In this document: positions 44,777 to 52,697 of the stretch, piece by piece
Layout: each line of letters starts with the position of its first letter
How positions within the stretch are numbered: position 1 is the first letter of the stretch
Source of the DNA: G963665925 sp963676345
GTDB taxonomy: Bacteria > Bacillota > Clostridia > Peptostreptococcales > Acidaminobacteraceae
Direction of reading: 5' to 3'
Length of the DNA: 64,000 nt
Assembly (NCBI GenBank): GCA_963676345.2
Contig: CAXXTS010000001.1
Span: 744,001-808,000, forward strand
Program-made: the position numbers and the translations under genes
Notes under the pieces: generated by a model
Seen by the model: the letters and a program-made list of their open reading frames with translations, nothing else
Told to the model about the DNA's origin: nothing
The model's database searches: none

Positions 44777-45379
44777 CTATACTACGCCGGCTTTAACAAA
44801 ATGTTTATTAAGCAGTCGCATACCAATATAAATCCCAATGATACCACTTATAAAGCTCGAGATGACAAGCACTATAGAAACCGGTCCCTGAATAAAGCGA
44901 ATCATATCATCTAAGAAAACAGCATCTGCTCCGCCACTTACAAAAGTTTCACGAAACTGATTTGCGAAAAATACTACTGGAAGAACATTCCCTAACGTTT
45001 GACCAACCACCATCAGTCCGAATCCGCAAGCAAGGGCTTTTAGATTTTTATAACCATAATAGATACAAATTCCATCAGCAATTAAGGCGCCTGTAATCGA
45101 AGTGATCGCCCACGGCAGATAGCCGCTTCCCATAAGCTGCATAAGCACCATAAAGATAATGGTACTTATGGTTAAAATGAATTTTTTAGGTACTTTGCTT
45201 GTCAGCAATAAGTAAATGGTGCCACCTGCGAGCGCCATTAGTATAGGTGAAAAAACATGTGCCACTGGACCCACTATTGCTGTCGCCATTGCTATGACCA
45301 AATATATGGCCGTAAGCAGTGCTGTCAATATGCCTGTTAGTATAAAATCTTTCACCTGATAGGTTGAACTTGCTTTCAT
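44777..45379 (-). CDS. ECF transporter S component (MptD/Trep_Strep family)
   Basis: A 200-residue integral membrane protein with about six hydrophobic segments matching the MptD-like putative ECF S component (TIGR02185, Trep_Strep family). The N-terminus is polar, then VKDFILTGILTALLTAIYLVIAMA and a GPVAHVFSPILMALAGGTIY segment. Start ATG 45379 follows GGAGG better than the ATG at 45388. It provides the substrate-binding membrane subunit for the EcfA/EcfT pair encoded upstream. The substrate is unknown; context suggests a metallophore or metal. Confidence 0.82.
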   Translation of the reverse strand: MKASSTYQVKDFILTGILTALLTAIYLVIAMATAIVGPVAHVFSPILMALAGGTIYLLLTSKVPKKFILTISTIIFMVLMQLMGSGYLPWAITSITGALIADGICIYYGYKNLKALACGFGLMVVGQTLGNVLPVVFFANQFRETFVSGGADAVFLDDMIRFIQGPVSIVLVISSFISGIIGIYIGMRLLNKHFVKAGVV

Positions 45380-45407
45380 TTGTTTCATCCTCCTTATCTT
45401 TTTTATG

Positions 45408-46883
45408 CTATGTCATTTTCATCTCATCAAAACACTCTAAGAGCTTGTCTGATGCGTTTGTTAAATCAATATCTTCTTGAATTGCCCCTGATTTTAAGTA
45501 AAGAGCACGATTACAACTGTTGATAATAAACTCATAATCATGGGTAATCAGCAAAACAGCTTTCCCCTGATTAGAAAAATAACGCACCATTTTACATACT
45601 TGTTCCATATTTTTTCTATCCAGTCCACTTGTCGGTTCATCCATAATAATTAAAGATGCTTCTTTTATCATTGCCATACTAATTGTAATCCGTTGTTTTT
45701 CACCTCCAGAAAGTGCCGCTGGATGCGCTTCTTTACACTCAGAAAGATTCATGATTTGCAGGGCACTTTCAATGCGTGACTCTATATTCTCAAGCCTTTC
45801 ACTACCTAGCAGCAGTTCTTGATACACGCTTTCTGCAAACAGCTGATAATCTGCATCCTGCATTACAAAGGCTACCTCTTTCCTTCGCTTTTCATAAGGC
45901 TTTTCAGAACCATTTAGACAAATCTGACCCGATGTTTCTTTGCGAAGACCAGAAAGAAGCTTTGCCAAAGTTGTCTTACCTGTTCCATTTTTCCCAATAA
46001 GAGCTACCGCATCCCCTCTATACAGTGAAAAACTAACATTTTTCAATACCCCTTTTCCCTTGTTATAGTAAAAGTCGAGTGACCGAACGCCAACAACTTC
46101 AGCTTTCTCATTGCTATTTGTAAATAGCCTTCTTACAGGTGGAGGAAAGTTCAAAGAGCGAAGTCCCAGCATATCTAGATCATTTAAAGCGGTTCGTTCA
46201 AACTGCTTTTTTGTCCAAATCTTGTCTATAGACCCCTTCTTTAATATGACTACACGATCCATTATGTCCATCAAATAGTAAAGACGATGCTCAGATACTA
46301 TAAGTGTGTATCCTGCCGTCTTCAATTTCATCAATATACCTTTTAAGACCTCTACTGAAGGAAAATCTAGATTCGCTGACGGTTCATCAAGTACAAGTAT
46401 TTTAGGTGCCATTGTGAGTACAGATGCGATTGCAACCTTCTGTTTCTCTCCACTTGAAAGTGTAAACAACTTCCTGTCAAGAACACTCTCAATTTCTAAT
46501 AGCGAAGTGGTCTCTCTGATTTTACATGCAATCACATCTGGCTCTACACCAAAATTTTCGCATGTAAAGGCGAGTTCTGAACGTGTGTCTAGCGTGAAAA
46601 ACTGACTTCTTGGATCTTGAAATACAACACCCACTTTCTCTGATATCTTGTGTATTGGCATTTGGGAGACGGTATGGTCTTCTATCAAAACAGCACCTGA
46701 ATATTCGCCTTGAAAATGGTGGGGAATAAGTCCACTCAAACAATGTGTAATTGTTGATTTGCCACAACCGCTCTCACCTGCTAAAACAATACATTCGCCT
46801 TGCTCTACTTCAAACGATATATCTTGAACACTATGCTGAAGATTATTCTCATACCTGAACCCAACTTCCCTAAATTTAATCAT
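45408..46883 (-). CDS. Fused energy-coupling factor ATPase (two ABC domains)
   Basis: A 491-residue protein with two ABC domains in tandem, equivalent to the EcfA1-EcfA2 pair: domain 1 has GESGCGKST near 38, LSSGEKQKV and LVLDEPSANLD; domain 2 has GKNGTGKTT near 295, LSGGEKQR and IMDEPTSGLD. It powers the ECF module of EcfT and the S component. Its ATG overlaps the EcfT stop by one nucleotide, so coupling is tight, and the S gene follows at 28 bp. Confidence 0.9.
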   Translation of the reverse strand: MIKFREVGFRYENNLQHSVQDISFEVEQGECIVLAGESGCGKSTITHCLSGLIPHHFQGEYSGAVLIEDHTVSQMPIHKISEKVGVVFQDPRSQFFTLDTRSELAFTCENFGVEPDVIACKIRETTSLLEIESVLDRKLFTLSSGEKQKVAIASVLTMAPKILVLDEPSANLDFPSVEVLKGILMKLKTAGYTLIVSEHRLYYLMDIMDRVVILKKGSIDKIWTKKQFERTALNDLDMLGLRSLNFPPPVRRLFTNSNEKAEVVGVRSLDFYYNKGKGVLKNVSFSLYRGDAVALIGKNGTGKTTLAKLLSGLRKETSGQICLNGSEKPYEKRRKEVAFVMQDADYQLFAESVYQELLLGSERLENIESRIESALQIMNLSECKEAHPAALSGGEKQRITISMAMIKEASLIIMDEPTSGLDRKNMEQVCKMVRYFSNQGKAVLLITHDYEFIINSCNRALYLKSGAIQEDIDLTNASDKLLECFDEMKMT

Positions 46884-47599
46884 CAGACACCTCCAATGTT
46901 CATATACGCAACACCCAATAGCCCTATTGTCAAAATGAGCAAAACACTAATATCTTTAAGATGAAAGCCCACATCAAACAAGGCACTACGTTCTCCCTCA
47001 TACTCAATACCACGCGTTAGGGCCGTTTTAGTGAGCTCCTCTGACACCTTCAAAGACCTAAAAAGCAATGGGATGATTATGTACTCAAGTGATTTCACAG
47101 GTCTCTTGAGAATAGAACCTATGGATAGTTCAAGTCCCCTGAGTCGTATGCTATCTCTTATCATTTCTATTTCATATTTCATTGTTGGTAAAAAGCGAAA
47201 AGCCACAACAATACCCAATATGATTCCCCTATGTACTTTCGATTTTTCCAGTGCAGTTATGAGTTCGTTTATTCGCGTTGTATGAAACATGATTGCAGCG
47301 ACCATCCACATCGGCATAATTTTTAAAAACAAATATAGCATTATTTTTGATGCAAGAAAGAGGCTATTCCAACCAAACATAATAAACAGATGGTTTCCAA
47401 GTAGAATCAGCATGTAGGCCGTGATAAATTTTATAAGCAATTTATGTACGCCTGTAATTATCATCAGTATGACTGCAACTCCAAAACATAGACTGTTTGC
47501 AAATTGATTTTTTAAAACAAATGCTGCTACGCAAAATAAGACATTCACTAATATTAAAGTGCGTGGGTCTAAACGAATGCTAAAATGTGTTTTTGACAT
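46883..47599 (-). CDS. ECF transporter T component (EcfT)
   Basis: A 238-residue membrane protein with about five helices and the EcfT ATPase-coupling motifs: SIRLRGLEL near 150 and the later KTALTRGIEYEGER near 200, resembling the conserved ARG-type coupling helices. The ATG at 47599 is preferred because GGAGG precedes it; the frame from 47614 lacks one. It starts a probable operon of EcfT-EcfA-S-ABC-ABC. A Fur-box-like sequence 29 nt upstream suggests iron control. Confidence 0.85.
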   Translation of the reverse strand: MSKTHFSIRLDPRTLILVNVLFCVAAFVLKNQFANSLCFGVAVILMIITGVHKLLIKFITAYMLILLGNHLFIMFGWNSLFLASKIMLYLFLKIMPMWMVAAIMFHTTRINELITALEKSKVHRGIILGIVVAFRFLPTMKYEIEMIRDSIRLRGLELSIGSILKRPVKSLEYIIIPLLFRSLKVSEELTKTALTRGIEYEGERSALFDVGFHLKDISVLLILTIGLLGVAYMNIGGV

Positions 47600-47627
47600 A
47601 GTGATTACCTCCATAAATCATTCTAAT

Positions 47628-47646
47628 GATATTGATTTTCATTTTC
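47628..47646 (-). promoter_or_regulatory. Fur-box-like site upstream of ecfT
   Basis: On the minus strand GAAAATGAAAATCAATATC matches the 19-bp Fur consensus (GATAATGATAATCATTATC) at 16 of 19 positions. It lies 29 nt before the ecfT start. Confidence 0.7.
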
Positions 47647-47673
47647 AACTCCCTTATGCTTGAAAAATTAGCC

Positions 47674-47700
47674 CAAAAAAAAAGCCCCCTAAAGGCTTTA
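47674..47700 (-). terminator. Terminator of the araC-family gene
   Basis: On the minus strand AAAGCC pairs with GGCTTT around TTTAGGG, followed by T8-T9. It lies just after the regulator's stop, so the ECF genes probably have their own promoter. Confidence 0.8.
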
Positions 47701-47708
47701 TAAAATAC

Positions 47709-48695
47709 TTATTTCTGCTGCGTTTCTTTTCTATATTCTAACGGAGATTGTCCATAACGCTTCTTGAAGACCTGAGAAAATTTACTTGGATTCTCATAAC
47801 CTATTTCATTTGCAATGTCTATAATTGAAAGCGTCGTACTTCGAATAAGAGCCGCGCCTCTTGTCATTCGCTGTTTCAAAATATACTGATAAGCCGTTAC
47901 GCCTGTCCGTTCCTTGAACCCCTTTTGAATTTTATAAGGACTCAACCCAACCAGATTTGCAAGTTGTTTTACTGACTCTATATTTTCACCCTCATGATCT
48001 ATGAGCCAAATTGCTTTTTTGAGTCTCAAATCATCAGAACACATTGGGCCTGTTAAATCACACTGTGTTCTCTTTTCTGATATTGCACTTGCCACCGCTT
48101 CAAGAGCCGCTGCTTTAAAAGATACCAGGCTTAATATATCATTTGAATTCATTGATGCTAGACGTTCCATATGTTTAATGAACTTATAGTTGGCTTTTTC
48201 AATAATTAGTGGCCTTGTACTGAACATGCATTCAATCTCATCTGTCCATGCGGTTTTTACCCTAGTTGAGTATGCCTGATTCCCATGACAGAAAACAGCC
48301 TCACGGCTCATTGAAATAGAAATACTTTTTGAATGATGGTACTGAAAATTAAAACGCACCTCATCATTGTTCATTTTATAAATAAACATATCACCTTTTT
48401 CAATAGTAACTGTTTCACATGCACTTTCCAGTTCGACTTCCACAGTACCCTCCAAGCAGCATCCGACTTCGAGCATTTCTTCGCTATAACCATGATTATC
48501 AAAACTCAAGCTTAAATTGCGGTCTACTTCTGTCAAACACACCTCTAGCCCTTCATCGAGTCTAAAACGTTTAAATTGGGCACAACCGCTTTGACTGTGG
48601 AAGCTATACTTCATACCATAACAATCTTTCTCTATCCTACATGGAAAAGACTTCATCAATGATTCATAATACTGCTCAATAATGTCATCTCTCAT
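47709..48695 (-). CDS. AraC-family transcriptional regulator
   Basis: A 328-residue regulator with an N-terminal cupin-like sensing part and a C-terminal AraC HTH region (about 228-328): SVKQLANLVGLSPYKIQKGFKERTGVTAYQYIL and IIDIANEIGYENPSKFSQVFKKRYGQSPLEYRK, both helix-turn-helix halves visible. The ATG at 48695 is taken (AGGTGAG site); a GTG at 48704 is an alternative. Near siderophore-like ABC and ECF genes it resembles YbtA, which responds to an incoming metal-siderophore. A Fur-box-like sequence is just upstream. Confidence 0.9.
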   Translation of the reverse strand: MRDDIIEQYYESLMKSFPCRIEKDCYGMKYSFHSQSGCAQFKRFRLDEGLEVCLTEVDRNLSLSFDNHGYSEEMLEVGCCLEGTVEVELESACETVTIEKGDMFIYKMNNDEVRFNFQYHHSKSISISMSREAVFCHGNQAYSTRVKTAWTDEIECMFSTRPLIIEKANYKFIKHMERLASMNSNDILSLVSFKAAALEAVASAISEKRTQCDLTGPMCSDDLRLKKAIWLIDHEGENIESVKQLANLVGLSPYKIQKGFKERTGVTAYQYILKQRMTRGAALIRSTTLSIIDIANEIGYENPSKFSQVFKKRYGQSPLEYRKETQQK

Positions 48696-48747
48696 CAAAC
48701 TCACCTACTTTCTTTCATTTGTAAATATATCAAGAAAGCAGATAATT

Positions 48748-48766
48748 AGCAATGATAATCATTACC
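48748..48766 (-). promoter_or_regulatory. Fur-box-like site upstream of the araC-family gene
   Basis: AGCAATGATAATCATTACC contains the perfect core ATGATAATCAT and matches the Fur consensus at 15 of 19 positions. It is 50 bp upstream of the regulator start and implies iron repression. Confidence 0.75.
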
Positions 48767-48819
48767 ACTAACACTGTTTAATTGGCACTTTCACTTGAGC
48801 AACTCAAACGCATGTGCCC

Positions 48820-49131
48820 TTACATTGCCCCTGCCATTCTTATTAAAACCGCTGTAGCTACAGCTGATGTAACGGGTAAAATAAGCCCCCCCTTATGCCA
48901 TCCGACTATCCATGCAACACCTAGACAAACTACAGGGATCATCCAGTTTCCTGAGAGAGCTGTCAAACTTCCAGGTAGAACAAGAGCTCCAAGAACCGTA
49001 TAGGGAACATAGCTTAAAAACACTTTGACAAATGGGGGTAGCTTGTCTGTATCAAACAGATAAAAAGGAATAATGCGGGGAAGCATGGTCACAAGCATCA
49101 TGCCCAGTATAAGTCCCTTAACATTCATCAT
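48820..49131 (-). CDS. azlD: AzlD-family branched-chain amino acid transport subunit
   Basis: A 103-residue membrane protein with about three hydrophobic helices, the small partner of AzlC. MLVTMLPRIIPFYLFDTDKLPPFVKVFLSYVPYTVLGALVLPG matches the AzlD pattern. It overlaps azlC by 14 nt. AzlCD export branched-chain amino acids (isoleucine, leucine, valine analogues) in Bacillus. Confidence 0.9.
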   Translation of the reverse strand: MMNVKGLILGMMLVTMLPRIIPFYLFDTDKLPPFVKVFLSYVPYTVLGALVLPGSLTALSGNWMIPVVCLGVAWIVGWHKGGLILPVTSAVATAVLIRMAGAM

Positions 49132-49822
49132 TTACAACCCCCTCATTTTTCTTTGTCCACACTTCTTTGTAAAGCGTCGCTGCCAACGATACGCTAACCA
49201 CTGACAATATGAATCCAGCACCCGACTCTAAACCGGTCCCCTTAATTAAAAATGTATTCAATCCTCCTGAGAGAAGCGCAAGCAATAGTGCTGACTTTTC
49301 CTTTTTATAGGCAGGTATAAGCAGGGATAAGAGCAGTGCATAGAGTGCAATCCCCATACTTTCAGCAATAACTGCAGGAATGAAACCGCCAAAAATATAA
49401 CCAGCAGCTGTGCCTGCAACCCATGATAAATAAGCCGATACTTCTAGTGTAATTAAGTATCTATGGTCATCAATATCCTCTTTAAAGCTAATAATAGAAT
49501 ATGATTCATCTGTCAGAAAAAAACCGATAATTGGGAAGAAGCGTTTTTTTGTACGTTTTAGCTTGGCTCTTACTGAAGCACTCATAATAAAATGTCTAAA
49601 ATTCATAAAGAAGACTGCAAATATAATTCCAATTGGCCCCATACCTGTCGAAAGCATACTGACTGCCATAAATTGACTGGCACCTGCATAAACAATCGCT
49701 GATATCAGTACCCCATCCAGCTGATTAATGCCAGCGCCACCAGCAAGTATTCCAAATGCCATGGCAATTGGGAAATACCCAGCTATGACAGGGACTGCAT
49801 CCTTTAACCCTTTGCGTATCAT
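49118..49822 (-). CDS. azlC: AzlC-family branched-chain amino acid exporter subunit
   Basis: A 234-residue membrane protein with about seven hydrophobic segments. GYFPIAMAFGILAGGAGINQLDGVLISAIVYAGASQFMAVSML (near residues 15-60) and NFRHFIMSASVRAKLK (near 76-91) are diagnostic for AzlC. ATG 49822 has GAGG just before; GTG 49828 is an alternative. It should form the transporter with AzlD. Its promoter is buried in a large palindrome, so a repressor controls it; the repressor gene is not in the window. Confidence 0.9.
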   Translation of the reverse strand: MIRKGLKDAVPVIAGYFPIAMAFGILAGGAGINQLDGVLISAIVYAGASQFMAVSMLSTGMGPIGIIFAVFFMNFRHFIMSASVRAKLKRTKKRFFPIIGFFLTDESYSIISFKEDIDDHRYLITLEVSAYLSWVAGTAAGYIFGGFIPAVIAESMGIALYALLLSLLIPAYKKEKSALLLALLSGGLNTFLIKGTGLESGAGFILSVVSVSLAATLYKEVWTKKNEGVVNDEC

Positions 49823-49863
49823 GTGCACCTCACTTTTTCCTAGTACTCCTATTTTCTCTATAT

Positions 49864-49904
49864 ATATTAGTAGTTATTATAATAACTACTAATATGGGTG
49901 TCAA
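49864..49904 (-). promoter_or_regulatory. azlCD promoter overlapped by a 32-bp perfect palindrome
   Basis: Minus strand -35 TTGACA (49899-49904) and -10 TATAAT (49876-49881), 17 bp apart, both perfect. The palindrome at 49864-49895, left half ATATTAGTAGTTATTA, covers the -10 and most of the spacer: an operator. No T-run. Confidence 0.82.
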
Positions 49905-50159
49905 GTGAAATTATACCCCTGAATATTCTTAAAACACCTCCTATTATTTGAGCCTGCACAGGCATCGTAAAAGCTACATTTGTTCATAAGCGCTTATAGG
50001 CATTGTCCCTAACGCCCCCCTTTTCATACTCTTACTTATCTTACCTTTGCTTTTAAGTGAGCGAGACTCATAAAAATGCACCAAAACAAAACAAGAGCTT
50101 GTCCCACGCTCTGCTTAATCACATCAGGGGAACAAACTCTTATGAGTACATATTATATT
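49905..50159. other. Intergenic region between azlC and topB
   Basis: Apart from the topB terminator nothing coding is visible. Confidence 0.5.
50082..50141 (-). terminator. topB terminator
   Basis: On the minus strand AAGAGTTTGTTCCC and GGGACAAGCTCTT pair, with G-U pairs, followed by GTTTTGTTTTGG. Loop about 27 nt. Confidence 0.7.
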
Positions 50160-50230
50160 GCTTTTTAATGATGACTTAAATTGCTTTTAGTAATGACTTA
50201 AATTCCGTTTTATATAACTACTTAAATTCC
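50160..50230. repeat. Three tandem ~24-bp repeats at the 3' end of topB
   Basis: Units 50160-50182, 50183-50206 and 50207-50230 share GCTTTTAGTAATGACTTAAA-like sequence; the third contains the topB stop codon. The duplication extends the stop region outwards from the coding end. Confidence 0.75.
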
Positions 50231-52377
50231 ATCTTCCAGCTAAAATAGGGATTGTCTTCATTTTTAACATAGGACAAGTAGGCTGAAAACCGTGTGCCTT
50301 TTTTGCTCTTTAGTCCCGCGCCGAAAACACGTCCTTCATTTAAGAGCTTTTTGACAGTCTCTTTTGTCATTCGAACGCCTAGCGTTTGCAGAAATTTGTC
50401 ATTCTTCCACAAAACATATTTGCAACCACTGCGCCAGTTGGTACAGCCGTACCCTTTCTCACCTTCTACAACATTGCTGCCGCACTGGGGACACTGTCCT
50501 AATACTTCTCTATCATCTGGAGCGTCATCTTGTTCCAAATCATTAATGACATGAAATGCATCGGCCTTAATAGATGCCACAGCTGACTCTGTAAATGTGC
50601 ATATCTGATTCAAAAAATCGCTTCGACTGTAGGATGCCTTGCCAATGTCAAAAAGGTTCTTCTCAAGGCGACCTGTATATTCAAGGTCGAATAGCTCTTT
50701 AATAGGAAACATATTCACCATGCGCTTTCCCATATCAGTGACACAAAGCGATTTCCCCTTAGAGCGGATGTAACCCACATGCTTCAGCTTAGAAATGGTT
50801 TCGGCTCTTGTTGCAGGGGTTCCAATGCTAAAACCTGATAGAATTGCTGAAATCATTTCATCATCGTCATCACCTTTATAGTTTTTACCGCATGTCTCCA
50901 TAACGCGAAGCAGGGTCTTTTCACTATGGTGCTTAGGTGGTTTGGTGCCCTTTGTTTCCATTTTCACCTTGAAAACATCCACCCTGTCCCCTACAGAAAC
51001 TGCCGGCAGTGCGACATCCTTAGACTGGATTTCTTCAACCACACGCCATCCTTCAATTAACTGAATTCGGCCCTTTGACTTAAATTCATATGACTGATTT
51101 TCCACCTTAACGGTTGTGCTCAGCCGGGCTTCCTCATGTTCCGCCACAGGCATAAACTGCATTAAAAAACGATTTACTACCGCTTCATAAACAATACGTT
51201 CATCTGCAGTTAGTTTTTTGGGTACGATGTAGGTCGGTATAATTGCACTGTGGCTCTCAACCTTGCTGTTATTAAAGACTCTAGACTGCGTATGAAAGGC
51301 TATTTCACTTTCATAGGGTTTTCCACGTTTTACAACCTCAAGTACTTTTTTGGCTTTGGGAATCAATGTTTCTTCGAGTGCCAAACTTGATGTTCTCGGA
51401 TAGGTAATGTGTTTTTTCTCATAAAGCCCCTGGGCAACCTTTAAAACACGGTCTGATGTCCACCCCTTGTTCTTGCCCGTAACATGTCCTTGGAGTCCAG
51501 ATAAATTAAAAAGATAGGGAGGGTAAGTCTTTTTCCTTTCTGAGGTTTTTTCCGTAATGATGCCTTCTTTTTTCTTTATTGCATCGCGGATCCCTTCAAG
51601 GCACTTCTTGTCTTCAAATTTATCTTTTTTATCTTCAGTGTAAAGGCCTTCATAAAGCGCGCCTTCATCTGTCTTAAATTGAGCCTTCAGTCTATGATAT
51701 TCTTCTGAGACAAAATTTTCAATTTCCATGTCCCTGTCATAAATAATCTTTAGTGTAGGGAGTAGTACGCGCCCTACATTCAGGGCTTTTCCACCACCAC
51801 GTTGATATTTGAGCGTTGCAACCGACGTCAAATTAATACCGATAATCCAGTCAGCCCATTGTCTGCTTATACCAGCATCCTTAAGGGGTTCCATCTGCTT
51901 ATTGGAGATGAGCTTCTCAAGGCCAGTCTTTACCTCGTCGGGTGTCCATTCATTGAGTAGCAGCCTTTCAACAGGCTTGTCCACTTCGAGGTAATCTAGA
52001 ATGATATCTCCAATGATTTGACCTTCCCGATCATAGTCACAAGCGGATATGACACCTGTAACAGATTCTTGATCAATGAGCCCTTTTATAATATTAATTT
52101 GCTTCAAAGCGCCTGAATCTGTCATTTCTCGATTTCCAGACACTGATTTCACCTTATATTTAAACACCTCTGGTATGAATGGATAATTTTCCATTCTCCA
52201 GCTTGCCATCGCAGGATCATACTCCTTAGAATCATAGAGTTCTAACAAATGACCAAATGCCCATGTAACCAAATACTCAGAACCCGCAAAGTATCCGTCC
52301 TTTCGCTGATTTGCCTTTACAGCATCTGCTATATTTCTAGCCACAGAAGGCTTTTCTGCTATGATGACCTTCATCAT
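50218..52377 (-). CDS. topB: DNA topoisomerase III
   Basis: A 719-residue type IA topoisomerase. The N-terminal Toprim domain begins KVIIAEKPSVARNIA with the D-x-D region ACDYDREGQIIGD near 115; the active tyrosine is in KKHITYPRTSS near 317; the C-terminal part carries a zinc-ribbon with four cysteines, CPQCGSN-x-CTNWRSGCKY, near 645-665. It relaxes supercoiled or single-stranded DNA and resolves replication or recombination intermediates. GGAG stands 7 nt before the ATG. Single gene, own terminator. Confidence 0.95.
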   Translation of the reverse strand: MMKVIIAEKPSVARNIADAVKANQRKDGYFAGSEYLVTWAFGHLLELYDSKEYDPAMASWRMENYPFIPEVFKYKVKSVSGNREMTDSGALKQINIIKGLIDQESVTGVISACDYDREGQIIGDIILDYLEVDKPVERLLLNEWTPDEVKTGLEKLISNKQMEPLKDAGISRQWADWIIGINLTSVATLKYQRGGGKALNVGRVLLPTLKIIYDRDMEIENFVSEEYHRLKAQFKTDEGALYEGLYTEDKKDKFEDKKCLEGIRDAIKKKEGIITEKTSERKKTYPPYLFNLSGLQGHVTGKNKGWTSDRVLKVAQGLYEKKHITYPRTSSLALEETLIPKAKKVLEVVKRGKPYESEIAFHTQSRVFNNSKVESHSAIIPTYIVPKKLTADERIVYEAVVNRFLMQFMPVAEHEEARLSTTVKVENQSYEFKSKGRIQLIEGWRVVEEIQSKDVALPAVSVGDRVDVFKVKMETKGTKPPKHHSEKTLLRVMETCGKNYKGDDDDEMISAILSGFSIGTPATRAETISKLKHVGYIRSKGKSLCVTDMGKRMVNMFPIKELFDLEYTGRLEKNLFDIGKASYSRSDFLNQICTFTESAVASIKADAFHVINDLEQDDAPDDREVLGQCPQCGSNVVEGEKGYGCTNWRSGCKYVLWKNDKFLQTLGVRMTKETVKKLLNEGRVFGAGLKSKKGTRFSAYLSYVKNEDNPYFSWKMEFK

Positions 52378-52411
52378 ATAACCACTCCATCTTTACACAT
52401 TCCAATAAATA

Positions 52412-52432
52412 GGCGCATGCACCGCATGCGCC
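52412..52432. other. Perfect 9-bp GC-rich inverted repeat upstream of topB
   Basis: GGCGCATGC, ACC, GCATGCGCC, in an otherwise AT-rich spacer. It has no T-run and might be a protein-binding site or an mRNA hairpin in the topB leader. Confidence 0.55.
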
Positions 52433-52601
52433 TTCACATCTTTCATTATACTTTTTTTAGAAGCGTTTGTCATATGCTCTGCCAGTTTCATAATATTCTA
52501 ACCATATATCTTCTTAATGATACTTGCCGCAAGCTCTGTATAGCCGCCTGCCTCAACTGATTTCGAATTTGAACTTCTATGGCCTCACCTTCTGAAATGT
52601 A

Positions 52602-52626
52602 AAAAACATGCCAAAAGGCATGTTTT
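52602..52626. terminator. serA terminator
   Basis: AAAAACATGCC and GGCATGTTTTT form a perfect 11-bp stem around AAA/TTTT, T-rich on both sides. It is about 75 bp after the serA stop. Confidence 0.9.
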
Positions 52627-52697
52627 TCTTATGTCTATAACCACTCTATTCTAATTTAGTGTATATTTGGGTTGAAAATCGAACTCATAATGGGCGT

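Larger units (their letters stand above)
52378..52697. other. 320-bp intergenic region, topB upstream and serA downstream
   Basis: It contains the inverted repeat at 52412-52432 and the serA terminator at 52602-52626; no gene is visible. Confidence 0.6.

Noticed and set aside
52412..52432. GC-rich inverted repeat before topB as a terminator
   Set aside because: It lacks a T-run on either strand, so it was kept only as an unexplained hairpin.
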